From Ctenosaura bakeri (lineage: Eukaryota; Chordata; Lepidosauria; Squamata; Iguanidae), in contig CAOLHI010000251.1 in the NCBI GenBank assembly GCA_948474755.1, positions 1 to 64,000 of the forward strand: a DNA stretch of 64,000 nucleotides. The letters are read 5' to 3'. Shown piece by piece: positions 21,113 through 32,875 of this stretch (the first letter of the stretch is position 1; each line of letters starts with the position of its first letter). The position numbers and the translations under genes are program-made. The notes beneath the pieces were generated by a model, which worked only from the letters and a program-made list of their open reading frames with translations, made no database searches and was not told where the DNA came from.

Positions 21113-23523
21113 TTTCTACTGTATAACATTAGCACATTAATTTTCATACCAAGTACAGTACTCCAAGCTTTAATTCCTAGCCAGCCCAGTCAAGGTAAGA
21201 GATCAAGAGCTGCAGTCTAATAGTATCTTGAGGGTCACACATTTCTCTCTCTTTGTTCTACACAGAGATAGACATATACCCCTTATGATGTTGTGCTAGG
21301 TACTAGACATCCCAATCCTTGTAATTCTGAGCAAGGCACCCTTGCTGGTGGGCTATGGTTCAGCTTGGTGGGTTAGAATTTGGGCAGGCTTGCTCTCCTA
21401 ACTAGTTTCCCCCGCACCACGACTGTTCAGAGGAAAGGCTTCGCAAGTTGAAGCTAGGCCTCCTTCTGCTGGACTGCATTTTCCCAGGAGGATCAAGGTG
21501 GATTGAGTAATTAATCAAAGCTTATATGGAGGATAAGGAAGTGTGAATTAAAGTGTTAATGGCTCTTAAAAGCTTTCTGTTTCCACAAGGGCATAACCTC
21601 AGGCTGATTATCTTGTTTGCTCTAATGGGAAATCTTTACACTCTTTCAAATCTGCTAAGGTAAGGTAGCACATTTTATTATGTGTGAGGGAGACTCTGTT
21701 GCTTGGTCAGCAATTAATACGTTTATCCCTTTCCCACAGTTATTTTCAATAAATATCCCCTCAGGATCCCAATGGCTGCTTTGTCTTTAGTGTGGTATTG
21801 CACATTAAGGGATTTGTTGTGTTATTCAGCTAAGCATGGGCCTGGCCTGGGACACAATGTCCTTTCCAGGGGCAGGGGAATTAAAATGGAGACTTTGCTG
21901 TCTACTGATCCTTATTTCCTTGGCCCATGACTTAACATTGTAGGGTCTCCTGGCTTTTTGAGTACGGTATAAGAAAAATGGCTTGAATATGAGAAAGCAA
22001 GAATGCAAATATCATTGATCCATAGCGTAGCCAGAGCTGGATTAACAACTGAAACTGGACCAGGCATGGGTCAGGTGAGGCCCTCCAGGTGTTGTTGGAT
22101 AGCAGCTCCCAGCAGCCTTTGCCACCACAGTCAATGAACACTGGGAATTGCAGTCTTAACATTTGGCAAGTCTCACTTTTTCCACTACTGATGTAGATGT
22201 TGTTCCCCTCAGGTGGTTGCACTGGCACATTTTTCACTGAGGAAGAGAGAAGATGAGATCTAAGGGTGTTTGTGAATGTTTGTTCTAAAAAATTTGTCTG
22301 CACCAACCTTCCAGTAGAATGTTTCCTTTTAATCCTGTATTACACAAAATCAGTTTCAGGGAACACAATTCAGGGAACTCCTGAATTTTGATGAAGATTC
22401 ACAATTCAGCAGTGTGTATTCTTTAAAACCTATTGGTGCAATTCAGCTCCATTAAAATGAATGGGAATGTTGCCATGGATTCAGTGAGGAATAATATTAA
22501 AATGTCACACTCAAGTTGGCACCAGAGTTTCCAATAGTGAACCAAGGTCTCTCTTTTAACAACATCAGGCAAAACACAAGGTCTCTCTTTTAACAGCATC
22601 AAGCTCTGTTCTGTCACATCCCAGTCCCAACCATGTTTGCAATGCGTACACTCCAATTCCAAGAATAGCCTCAATTATCTGTTACTAACATCAGAAGCAT
22701 CAATGCCCTTTTGTCCTTCTTTTGTCTTTTTCCAAGATATTGCAGGTGCTGCTTAAAATAGGTATAAGTACTTCACGTGTCAGTCCATCCTCTCACATTG
22801 CTAATCTAGAACTTTAATCTATGAAGACCTTGTAAAGCTCCTTTAAGAATGAATATAACAACATACTAAAGCCATCCATAGTTGATCAGTAGTAGAATTT
22901 CGCTCTGAGATGCTTGATCAGTTAGGGATGGCTTCAGTGTGTTGCAAAATTCATTTTTCTTAAAAAGAATTCTCTATACTGTCTCCAGGAGTCAACAGGA
23001 AGAGGATTAATTCTGTCATATCCCCTTGGTATATATTTCCATCTTGTTCTTGAGCATGCCCATGAAACAAATGGTATTATAGTTTCACATGGATGTGTTC
23101 ATCCCCTGTATCACCAACATTCCATTAATCTTACTTTTGAGTTGAGTAGCATAGGATTGCAGCATGGTGAACTATTTTGAACATATATCCTTGGGAACTG
23201 TACAGCTGTGTTCTTCAGAGCCCAAAATCTTAACACATGAGGCAGTAGAAATAACACAGAGAAGGCAGATCTGTTAAATTAATTTAAGTTAAGGGGACAA
23301 GTGAGGAGTGAATAGAAAGCCACAAAATGAACTCAGAACCATAAACTGAGTTGCCTCCTGCTTCAAGTATCCGTTAAGGAAGGGAAGAGTTACTTTGAGA
23401 AGGCCAGTTGCTTCATGCTTGGCAAATTGAGCAAGATCACAGGCCAACATCTCTGAAATACTTCTTTTGGCTAGTCTGTCCTGTGATTTGTTGTTAATCC
23501 CTCTCCTCCCCTTTCCATGCAAC

Positions 23524-23576
<53 letters not shown>

Positions 23577-24218
23577 GACCTTTTGGAAGGAATATTCTGC
23601 CAGAAAGAAAGAAAGAAAGAAAGATCCTAAAATCTTGCAAATCCAGAGCCTGGAACTTACTGCTACAATACATCTGTGCCCAGACTTTTTTTTTAAGGAA
23701 GTATAATGGGAGGCAACACAATGCTCCCTCATCTGCACTGGTAGCTTTACCATTCCATACTTCAACAATTATCTATTAATTTAATAAAGCATGCCTGTCC
23801 ATCCAGAAGCTAACAGGAGTGTCTCCTGGTAACATCTTCTAAGTGCATTTTCAATAGCAGAGGGGGAAAGCCTGTTGGAAGTTTGCTGTCCCCAGCTACC
23901 ATGTGGAAGTGATCTAGTCTAAATTTGTACCATATGAAAGCATAAATGTGGAGCAGATATTTGATTAGATGATCTGAGCATTTATTAAACTGCATGGAAA
24001 CAACACCAGATTGATTCTGGGTTAGGAGATTTGGGATGGCTTCATACCATCTGAAGGCAACCTAAAGTGATGGGAGAAAAGGAGTGAGCTGGTGAAGAAT
24101 TCTCTGAAATGGAAAGTGCTTCTATTAGCCTTAAAGAGCATGGGTGAACTAACAACAAACGTAGCCAGATTAGATGGCTAGGCTGAGTCTTATTCTGAAT
24201 GGCTGCAAAGAGTAGTGG
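21113..24218. other. Mostly unique DNA with small repeats
   Basis: No gene is recognised. A dispersed 'GTTGTTGGATAGCAGCTCCCAGCAGCC' fragment is at about 22078-22165. A local duplication of GGTCTCTCTTTTAAC occurs at 22548-22595. The frames here lack motifs. Confidence 0.5.
23525..23626. repeat. AAAT and AAAG tetranucleotide microsatellites
   Basis: (AAAT)n runs from 23525 to 23576 and a separate (GAAA)n from about 23603 to 23623, 26 bases apart. Together they generate the Ile/Tyr/Leu-repeat frames on the minus strand, which are artefacts. Confidence 0.95.
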
Positions 24219-24437
24219 TGGAGCCCTAGTGGCGCAGTGGTTAAATGCTAGTACTGCAACCACAGGGTTGTGAGTTCAATCCTGCCGGGCTCCAAGGTTG
24301 ACTCAGCCTTCCATCTTTCTGTAGATCGGTAAAATGAGTACCCAGCTTGTTGGGGGCAATTAGCTAAAATGCATTGTAAACTGCTTAGATAACACTCAGT
24401 TGATAAGCGGTATAGAAATAAATGCTATTGCTATTGG
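24219..24437 (+). mobile_element. tRNA-derived SINE with GCTATT tail
   Basis: The head GGAGCCCTAGTGGCGCAGTGG contains an A-box-like stretch, and GGTTGTGAGTTCAATCC is a B box. The body continues CCTGCCGGGCTCCAAGGTTGAC and GTACCCAGCTTGTTGGGGGC. The tail GATAAGCGGTATAGAAATAAATGCTATTGCTATT resembles L2/CR1-type LINE 3' ends. A second copy is nested at 26391. Confidence 0.8.
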
Positions 24438-24675
24438 TGTGGTATGGAATTCAGAAGGGAAAACAGACCAGGCTTATGAGATCTACTTTGTTGTTTTATT
24501 ATAGTCCCAAGATCCACTAGCAAAAAAAGACACTTACCTAAAATGCAAGAATTTGGGGGCCAGGAAGTTGGGTATCAGAATCTAATGGAGCTAACAGCAT
24601 TTTATGCATGCACGCACGCGCTCACACACACAATCCACTCCTGGTTACCTCCAGCTTCTTTCATTTCAACAGGAT

Positions 24676-24798
24676 ACTTCAGGGCAGGGCTGAGAAACAT
24701 GGGACCCTCCAGCTGTCATTGGACTGCAGCTCTCACTAGCCTTGGCCACTATAGCCAATTGGTGAGGAATGCTTGGGACTTGTAGTTCCATAGCATCT
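24676..24798 (+). repeat. Dispersed 'TTGGACTGCAGCTC' repeat
   Basis: This is a copy of a widespread worn repeat (TGGGACCCTCCAGCTGTCATTGGACTGCAGCTC ... GGGACTTGTAGTTCC). Other fragments are near 5985, 8140, 13495, 22078, 31505 and 58380. It is probably an old MITE, but I cannot assign the family. Confidence 0.45.
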
Positions 24799-25107
24799 CA
24801 TCCTTTCTTAGTGTGTGAAGAGAGGGACACATTTTGTTGCTGCTGTTGTTAAGCCTTTAGAAGTCAGGAACCATTGCCAAGTCCCCCAAAGATTTATCAA
24901 TAGAACAAACCTAGTTCTACCTTCTACTCACTTCCCTCTCATCTCCCTGCTTTGCTTGACTCCTTTTAGCATCATCCGGCACAAACCATTCAGCTGGCCT
25001 TTATTTCTATCCTTGTGAAAAGCCCTCATGGTCCCTGAAGTGACTTAAATAGGCAATTTTTCTCTTCTGAGTGAAATCAGGCATAACTAGAAGCTCAGTA
25101 TTTATGG

Positions 25108-25330
25108 AGAACCAGTGTGTTATAGTAGTAGGAATGCTGATCTGGGACTTGGAAGATCCCTGGTTCAAGTCCTCATTGAGTCTTCAAGCTCAGTGGGTTA
25201 CTTTGTCCCAGTTACTTTAGCTCAGCTTGGATAGGCTGGAGGGTAAAAAAGCCACAAAGGATTCCTTGAGCTCACTGGAGGAAAAATGGGATAGAAAAGT
25301 ACTAGCAAATCAGTAAATAACTGCTCAGAA
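25108..25330 (+). mobile_element. tRNA-derived SINE (worn)
   Basis: The head GAGAACCAGTGTGTTATAGTAG and the B-box region CCTGGTTCAAGTCC, followed by AGCTCAGTGGGTTACTTTG, match tRNA-headed reptile SINEs. The 3' end is diffuse. Confidence 0.65.
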
Positions 25331-25453
25331 AGCATCATTCTACATTAACACCATCATCCCAATTCCCTGCAGGAAGATGCAGCACATAGAGGAGCCAACT
25401 GAGTCCTAAACTTATTAGACAGTATGTTGTGTTGTGCTTTGTGTGAGAGAAGA

Positions 25454-25712
25454 TGCCTGGGCCATCTGTGCAGCTCAACAGATAAATCACTGGGACACCG
25501 GATCCTGTCTAATCTTGGAAGCTAAGTAGGGTCAGCCCTGGTTAGTACTTGGATGGAAGACTATCAATGAATACCATGTGCTTTAGGTTATATTTTAGAG
25601 GACAGAACTGGCAAAACCACCTCTGTATATCTCTTGCCTAAGAAAACCCTATGACATTCATGGGGTCACCATAGGTTGACAGGTAACTTGAAGGCATATA
25701 GTGAACATGGGA
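25454..25712 (+). mobile_element. 5S rRNA-derived SINE
   Basis: From about 25501, GATCCTGTCTAATCTTGGAAG, then CTAAGTAGGGTCAGCCCTGG and TTAGTACTTGGATGGAAGAC, is the vertebrate 5S rRNA sequence with scattered changes. The tail GGGGTCACCATAGGTTGACAG...CTTGAAGGCATATAG resembles the BovB-like tail of the Sauria-type SINEs. It is therefore a 5S-promoter SINE mobilised by BovB, not a 5S gene. Confidence 0.85.
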
Positions 25713-25859
25713 TCTTGATCTTGATCTTGCTCACCTTGAATCTCACTGGGCATGGCATTTACAGCGGCTAATAGAGCCTTTGAAGTCCATTGAAGAAAGA
25801 TGCCATATCCATTCAACAGACAGAGACGAACAGAAGGTGGTAAGTATCCTGTGATATTA

Positions 25860-26130
25860 ACCGTGATACATTGTTGCTGTTGTTGTTACCATTTATTTGT
25901 ATACCACCATCATTGTACATGGTGTTTTACAAGTAAAAGAACAACAAAACAGTTCCCTTCCGTCGGGCTTACAATCTAATTAGACATGACACAAAGGGGC
26001 AAGGGAATGGCAGCATGGGAGGGGATTAGGTCCAGCAGATACAGCCTCTTCTTCTCTCCCTCTGAGGCCACAGCAGTGGCATCTGGGATGGAGGGAGGCC
26101 CTTACATCTGTTTCTGTTACAGCATCAATC
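25860..26130. repeat. Unclassified dispersed repeat fragment
   Basis: A GTTGCTGTTGTTGTT run is followed by ATTTATTTGTATACCACC and GGGCTTACAATCTAATTAG. It resembles worn LINE 3' ends in reptiles, but I cannot place it firmly. Confidence 0.35.
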
Positions 26131-26317
26131 ACCTGAAACAGGAACTCCTGTCTTCATTGGAGTGAAGGAACTTGCAATCCTATAAAATCCAGTAATTCCA
26201 TATATGCATTAATAGCAAACTCAGTTCTCTGAGGGTCCTTTCACACTGCACAATTAAAGCATCATGGTTTCGCTTTAAGTGTCATAGTCCCTTGCTATGG
26301 GATCCTAGGATTTTCAG

Positions 26318-26731
26318 GTTGTTGTTGTTGTTGTTGTTGTTGTTGTGTGCCTTTAAGTCATTTCTGACTTACGGCAACCCAAATGTGAATCACAAGAGCC
26401 CTGGTGGCGCAGTGGTTAAATGCCAGTACTGCAAGCCACAAGGTTGTGAGTTCGATCCTGCTGGGCTCCAAGGTTGACTCAGCCTTCCATCCTTTCGTAA
26501 GTTGGTAAAATGAGTACCCAGCTTGTTGGGAGCATGTATAGAAATGTTTCAAAATACATGCTATTTGTAAGTTGTTCGCCGCCTCGATCCATATGGAGAG
26601 GCGGGATACAAATAAATAATAATAATAAAATAAAAAGATTTCCAGTTGGTTTCCATGACTGAGCAGGGAATCAAACTCTGGTTTTGAGGGTTGTTACACA
26701 ACACTCAAACCACTACACCACGCTGGCTCTC
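26318..26731 (-). mobile_element. Sauria-type SINE inserted in a MITE
   Basis: In minus orientation, the AAC-repeat tail is at 26318-26345 (GTT on the plus strand) next to the BovB-like GTGCCTTTAAGTCATTTCTG segment. The tRNA head lies at the right end (AACCACTACACCACGCTGGC). It is flanked by ATTTTCAG at 26310-26317 and 26732-26739, an 8-bp target duplication. The centre is replaced by another SINE. Confidence 0.8.
26391..26633 (+). mobile_element. tRNA-derived SINE nested within the Sauria-type SINE
   Basis: CAAGAGCCCTGGTGGCGCAG starts the tRNA-like head and GGTTGTGAGTTCGATCC is a near-consensus B box. It ends in GGCGGGATACAAATAAATAATAATAAT. The head and body are the same family as 24219, though the 3' tail differs (CGCCTCGATCC...). 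Part of the host SINE appears deleted at the junction. Confidence 0.8.
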
Positions 26732-26891
26732 ATTTTCAGCTTAGGGGAAGGTATTTAGAATTCTTAGTCAGATATCTCCAGTGCTTCACCAAACTACAAA
26801 TCCCAGGATTCCAGTGCTTCACCAAACTACAAATCCCAGGGGAGTTAAAGTTGGATCACGGTGTTGTATAATTGTGTAGTGTGAAAGGGTC

Positions 26892-28879
26892 CAGAGTGAG
26901 GGATCCTACTGAGACCCAAATGCCACTGGTCACACACGGAGAGAAGGATCGGCAAGCTCCTGAGAGTTGCAGTCTGGAGGAGCACAAAGAATAATTTCAA
27001 GGGAATTGAGAGGTGAGGTAAAAAAAAAAAAAAACAGCTCGGTAGAGAACAGTGAGAGGGATGGATTGAAATGGAGTATCCATATTGTGACATTAGAACA
27101 TACATCCTTATTAGCAGAGAGAACTGACTGGATTGGAAAGCTGTGAGTAGGCAAGCAGGTTGAAATGGCCTTTGTTCCCAAAATGAGTTCAGTTTCCTTG
27201 CTCAACAACAGAGTTAGCTGACAACAAACTTCATGAAAAATGTCATTGTTAGATAATTCATGAAGGCTTAATCACAGTTCATGAGAAAATCACTTGGATC
27301 CTGCTGAGACCAGTGGGGAAAAATCCACAAAATCAAATGCTTTCATTCGGCATGTGCTTTCAGTTTCATAGCAGAATTAAATAGACCTCCATTCTTGCCA
27401 TTGGAAATGAAGGGTTCAGAAAGGTTACTTTGCTTTAACATGGACGTTGTATTCATGGTTTTGATAGCTCCACATAATTTCTAGTTAAAATTAATAGACG
27501 TCTATTGGAAGCTTCATTCACTGCTGCCATGGACAGTGAACACGTGTCTGACCCAGTGAAGATTACCACCTTTTTCTCTGGCATGGTTCCTGAGTCTTTA
27601 ACTGTGGCGTTCGAGTTAGAAATGCCACAGCTACAACTTTTACCCTGGCAGAAATGTGTAATAGAGAAAGGACTGTTTCAAGCTATCCTGAGAGTGCCTT
27701 CACTCACAGGTTAGAAAGACAAAGAGGTCAAATAATTTCAAAATCAGAGAAAGCAAATCTGTTGTATGGGCGGAGGGATCCTTCCTCCCTGCTCCAACAT
27801 TGAGAAAAAGGTTCATGAGACCACCAAACATATGGTTCTGGACTCAATACTGTGTTTCCAATATAGATGTTTTTGCATTATTTGTAGGCAATATTTTTCT
27901 CTTTCTGGACTTCATATATGAAGAAACAACTGCCTCGAATGACTTGCGTATCAATCTCTGAATGATTCTGAAGGCAAACCCATGTAGTGTTGGGATGGAA
28001 TTCTTAATTTACCCAATTAATATCAGCTAGTACCATAAGTGTTTTTTAATTATTACTACAGTACTAAATTATAGAATTTAGCCTTATCTGACTTTTATGC
28101 AAATAATTTTTCACTATTTTTATGCAATTGTAATGGATAAAGGCATGGGTATTAACCACAAGATGTGGAGCATTCACCTCATAGCTTAATACATTAATTG
28201 CAATTATTTTATGTCCTGCAAATAGCTCCCCACATTGATCACTTTCTCTACAGGTTATTGTATTTATGTTGTGAACTTGAATGGGAACAAAGCCCTCAAT
28301 TTCTTAAATGCAAAGGCAATCCAATGGCTCCATCTCTACTCCTCCTTGCCCATCCAGCAGACAAATGGCCACAGGCAGACTCCAGAACATAAATCTTTTA
28401 CTTCCCATGCAGCTGCTGCCTGATTCCCCAAAGAAGACTAAGAGACTTTAAACAAAAGTTTAATTTTCCCTCTCTTAAAAGAGATGGCAGAAAGACCTGG
28501 AAATCTGGGAAGCCTCTAAGTGGCCAGGCATTTGATTCTCCTTTATCTTATGCATTCCTCTATCCATTGCATGCTGAACTGCACACTGTGCAAAATACAT
28601 CCCACTCTTGCACAGATGAGGTAAGCTACCGATCAGCAGAGAACCTGGCTCCTTATTGTAGGAAATGTCTGGATTTGAGAAGAGATTCATGCAGAAACCC
28701 AGTATGATTAAATATTGGGGTCATGCTCATTGTTCTGTACAGCTTTAATAATATTGTTTTGTTTTTTATTGTAATTACCTCTTTTAGAGAGAATGGTAGG
28801 GATCATAGCCTGCATGCACAGCTGCCCCTTTTGATTTGTCCTAATCATCTTGGAGAGATGAAATTATACCCTGGAGAAG
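26892..28879. other. Mostly unique DNA
   Basis: No gene or repeat is recognised. 27840-28250 is AT-rich. Short frames (for example 27505-27714) show no motifs. Confidence 0.5.
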
Positions 28880-29398
28880 ATGAGAATTTGGGGTAATAAT
28901 GTCTCATTCACAGTTCCGTCTTTTCCATGTGCTAGCCAATAGCTTAGGTCCACGGTATTTGAAAGGCTATATCTCCCCATACGAACTGTCAAAGTCTTAA
29001 GATCCACAGAGGAGGACTTTCTCTTAATCCTGCTACCGTTGTAGGATTGCTTGTTGAGGACAGGGGAGAGAGTCTTCTCAGTGGCTGCTCCTACCCTCTG
29101 GAACATGCTTCTATGGGCGGCTAGGCTGTCCCCTCCCTGCTTTCAATCAGCAGGCAAAGACTTTTTGTTTAATCAGACTTTTAATCTATATTCAGGGAAG
29201 CTTGTACTGGGATGCTTTATTTAGTTACTACTTTAAACTTTTGTATGGCTTTTGTAATAATTTTCTATCGCTCTATGTGGGGATTTTAATTGTTTTTAAA
29301 AATTTCATTGTTCTGGTTTTCAATTGACTCTTTCTAGAAGGTGCCTTGGGTTCTGCTATGGAAGAATGGTAACATACAAATTAAATAAATAAATAAAT
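28880..29398 (+). mobile_element. L2 LINE 3' end
   Basis: Frames on the plus strand decode worn L2 ORF2 C-terminal sequence: YLKGYISPYEL near 28960 and GTCTTCTCAGTGGCTGCTCC (VFSVAAP) at 29071. An AT-rich 3' UTR follows and ends in AAATTAAATAAATAAATAAA. It is heavily 5' truncated. Confidence 0.75.
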
Positions 29399-29426
29399 GT
29401 TTGTATAGTTACATCTTATGTGGACC

Positions 29427-30530
29427 TGTTGTTGTGGGCCTTCAAGTTGTTTCCAGCTTACAGAGATCCTAACCTATCTGTTACCACAGTTTCTAGCCTG
29501 GATTAGTGGTATATTAGATATCATTTGATATCAATAATTTGGCCTACTATACCCCTCTGTTCTCCACGTGCTTATGGGGCCTCCGGACAACCTCGCATAC
29601 AGGCACGGTCGCTAATCACTGTAATATTCCCAACAAATACTGGCAGGTCAGAAATAGCCATCCCGCCGCTTCAGGAGACCTCAAGGCAAGTACCACATTA
29701 TGTATGCACACTACTTACAAAGAACTCCCTGCCCTGAGCAGGCAGCTTGATGAGCCGAATACTCATCTGTCAAGCACTCTGTATTTGCATACTGGTTACT
29801 CTATTGACAATTCGGACTTAACTCAATCATGCTAAATTCTGACCTTTCAGAGGCTTTGTCTCCAGTCCGAAACTCATTGTTTTCCCCAAGTACAGACTAG
29901 CCTATGGCCACATTTTCCCCTATAAGAATCCCCGACTTTGAGAGCTTCCTTGGATCGCTCCTGACTTCCATCCCGCCTTGCTGCCGCTTTGCTTGGTGAG
30001 CCTTCCCCTCAGTCCCACATACTGAGAAACTTCATATCTATGAACTTCTGCTTCAGACTTCCCGGGCTTCAGGACAGGTGTAGTATTACCCATACCAAAA
30101 ACCTCCTCTGAAAATCCCTCTATCCAACTCCAACCTTTTTTTCTATAGTTATGTGGGTGAGTGTGTTGCATACACTTGTTTGATTGTATTTTAATAAAAA
30201 CAACAATTATTATTTCACTTCTGTTTGCTCCTTGACTCGGCCTGACCCTGTAGACATTGGGTAAAAGATCTCGCTCTGTTGCCCTGCCTCTCGTATCGCT
30301 GGCTTATGCCCTTTGACTAATTTCCCCAACTTGTATAATTTGGAGCGCACTTAGGTGTCCCTCACGGGACCCCCAGAAATCAGGGTAACATCTCATAGGG
30401 TTTTCTGGGGACTGAGAGCATGTGACACACCCAAGGTCAGCCAGTGAGTTTCCATGGCTGAGCAGGGAATCAGTCTGTGGTCTCCAGAGTCATAGTCCAA
30501 CACTCAAATCACTACACTCTGCTTGCACTT
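29427..30530 (-). mobile_element. Sauria-type SINE split by a solo LTR
   Basis: The SINE tail side (GGGCCTTCAAGTTGTTTCCAG...CCTATC) is at 29436-29478. The remainder (ATAGGGTTTTCTGGGG ... TTTCCATGGCTGAGCAGGGA ... CAAATCACTACACTC) is at 30394-30530. Rejoining across the LTR gives the expected SINE order. Confidence 0.85.
29479..30390 (+). mobile_element. Solo LTR (912 bp), first of a pair of relatives
   Basis: The ends TGTTAC...GTAACA are inverted, and the flanks TATC/TCTC suggest a 4-bp target duplication with one change. It has a TATA-like TATAAGA at about 29921 and AATAAA at 30193-30198. The second copy at 57440-58346 matches over most of its length, for example GGGACCCCCAGAAATCAGGG at the 3' end. 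A 4-bp duplication fits a retroviral LTR better than Gypsy. No internal region is present. Confidence 0.85.
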
Positions 30531-30839
30531 ACTTATGAGTAGATCTGGGAGTGCATATGGTCAAGTTGTTGACTCCATTGAAAGTCTGCAGCATATGGTC
30601 TAAATAGATGGATTTACTCAGAAGCAAGCTCTGCTTCATTCAACAGGACAAGCTTCCTAGGATGTGTGCTTTGGATTGCAGTCTTAATCACAACTAACTT
30701 CTGTTCCATTGCTTCCAGGAGGGATCTTCTCATATTCAGCTTTATGGAAGCTGGTGGTAGTTAATAGCTTTCATGTCAGTGATGTGGTGAATTTGCCATA
30801 GGTGTTAGTCCAAACTTTAAAGGACTTATCCAAGAAACG

Positions 30840-31010
30840 TATTTGGGGTAGCCATGTTGGCCATGCAGCAAAATACAACAAAATCCACAAAACAGTGATA
30901 GCTTTATTAGATCAACTAAAATGAACAGAATGCATCACAGAAGCTTTTAAAATGTCATTGGCTTCTTCATCAGGCAGAGATGTTTTAAAAATCATGCAAG
31001 AGAAGAGAAG
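30840..31010. repeat. Dispersed repeat of the 'GTAGCCATGTTGG...CTTCTTCATCAGG' type
   Basis: GGGGTAGCCATGTTGGCCATG, then TAGCTTTATTAGATCAACTA and GGCTTCTTCATCAGGCAGAG, match a repeat common in reptile DNA. I do not know its class with certainty. Confidence 0.5.
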
Positions 31011-31564
31011 TCGTGATGTTAGAGTCACCAACCTACATTTTGTCTCAGATGTTACTTCTCATGTCGGTTAAAATGGCCTAGAGGGACATCAATGCCGGAT
31101 ATTGATACAGTTTTCCAAGATGCTGAACTTCTTTGGGCAATTTGGTTCAGGATCTTGAACAGCTCCTTTAAAATTAATACTAAAACCTACAGTAGATTCA
31201 CTACCTCTGTGACACAATAGCCACTAGCCCTTATCTTCCAAACAGCTGGAATATGCTGGGTAATACTGTATTGTGTGATAAAACAAACCTGGAAGAAACC
31301 ATGTTGGTGCAGGCTGCCCTAAACCTTTATAAAGAGTGGTTTAAAGCGGTTCCTTGGGTGTCCAAAAAAGGTTTGAAGTAATGAAATTACGTCATGATAT
31401 TTAGTATGTTTCACGTAGTAGCAGATGTTTCTTTTGTGGAAAGGAACAAGTTAGCATTATGACACAGCTAAATGAAGGCAAAGGGCTCCTTTATTCTACC
31501 TATTGCTCTCCAGCTGTGTTGGACTACAGCTCCTATCATCCGATAGCCTCTATGTGGGGCTGCC

Positions 31565-32215
31565 TTTGAAAAGTTTTCAGAAACTTCAGTGGGCCCAAAG
31601 AGATGCAGTGAGATTGTTGCAACAGCTCCACTGGCTGCCTATCCATTTCCAGGAACAATTCAAAGTTCTAGTTAATACCTATAAATCCCTATATGGCTCA
31701 AATCTAGGCTATCTGAAGAGTTATTATCTTTCCATATCAGCCTGGTTGAATTCTTAAGATGTTCAGAGAAGGTCCATCTCTCAATTCCACTCTCCCCCCA
31801 GCAATGTTTGGTGCAGACATGGGCTTCCTGGTGTTTGCTTCCAATCTTTGGAAACTTCTTCCCTAGGGAGTCTGGGATCGCTCACTGCTTGCTCTCCTTC
31901 TACCAGCAAGTGGAATTTTTTCTGTTCCAATAAGCTTTTGGAAATTGATTACAAGGGGTTTAAATAATGTCCTGTTTTGTTGTCTCTTATATTTGTCTTT
32001 TAATGAATTTGTTTTTAATGGCTTTAATTCTATGGATAGTTCACTTGCATTTTAACTAAAAGTTGTATAAATATTTTGGGGTGTTTTTTTTTTACTTTTG
32101 GTTCTGTAAGTGCTTTTAATTATGTTTGTTAAATTTTTGTAAGCCATTTTGAATCCTGATATTGGGGAAAATATGGGATATAAATGAATATACCATTATC
32201 ATTATCATCCTCATC
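31565..32215 (+). mobile_element. L2 LINE 3' part
   Basis: The plus strand encodes LLQQLHWLPIHFQEQFKVLV then TYKSLYGSNLGYL (31610-31715), a hallmark of the ORF2 C-terminal region in L2 LINEs. A degraded VCFQSLETSSL-like segment and an AT-rich 3' UTR follow, ending in ATTATCATTATCATC. The copy is 5' truncated and has stops. Confidence 0.8.
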
Positions 32216-32875
32216 CCAACCAGCATGGCTCTGGAGGATCCTGAGTTGGGCCAGGCGGTCCTAAGATGTTTATTCTTTATACCACCCACCCACCAGAAGC
32301 AGTTTGCTAGCAAAGCATTTTCTGTATTCAGAGCAGAAGCATCTTCACAGAACCCTCTTTAGTCTTCTTTGAGCTCCTTCCTGACCATGGAAGGGGAAGC
32401 ATCAGAACCTTCAACCAGCCTGACACTAAAGCTGATAACTATTTTCTTGAGGTTCAAAGATTGAAAGAGATAGACTTTGTGGAATATTTGAGTGTCTTTC
32501 CATGATTGTTCTTTGGTCTGGGTTTGTGAACAGTGCTGGCATCCTAGGTGGGAAAGAGGAAGCAGGGAGCTTATGAAAGCTCATGTTAATCTCATTACTA
32601 ATCACTGTGGCCTGTGAGACAGACTTTAGTTATTGTTTCTAATTGGCTATTGTGCAATAAGATTAAGCAGATCATAGGTTCTCTCCCAACTCACCCCCCT
32701 CGCCAACCTCCTCCTAATACAAATACACACAGGCCTTTCTTTTCTGCTGCATGACTAAAATGTTCGGGTAGTGGTAGACCTCATAATCATTATCTCATGA
32801 TTAGGTCACATCTCACCCACATCTTTTTACTAACTAGCAAGTAATTCCATGTTTCTTAACGTCCCAGCACATGAC
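32216..32875. other. Unique AT-rich DNA
   Basis: No gene is recognised. The segment 32560-32690 is compact AT-rich sequence that could be a conserved non-coding element, but conservation cannot be seen here. Confidence 0.4.

Larger units (their letters stand above)
26234..26891. mobile_element. Foldback MITE, family A, interrupted by SINEs
   Basis: The ends GGTCCTTTCACAC (26234) and GTGTGAAAGGGTC (26891) are inverted, flanked by CTGAG/CAGAG (4 of 5). Its two halves are separated by a SINE at 26318-26731. The right half has a 33-bp tandem duplication (AGTGCTTCACCAAACTACAA... at about 26779-26838). Confidence 0.75.

Noticed and set aside
23494..23768. Membrane-like frames rich in Ile, Tyr and Leu on the minus strand
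   Set aside because: They are produced by the AAAT microsatellite.
25501..25600. Apparent 5S rRNA gene
   Set aside because: It carries substitutions and is fused to a SINE tail; a second copy occurs at 34165. It is treated as a 5S-derived SINE.
26391..26480. tRNA-like A and B boxes suggesting a tRNA gene
   Set aside because: The sequence does not close into a tRNA acceptor stem and belongs to a SINE family also at 24219.
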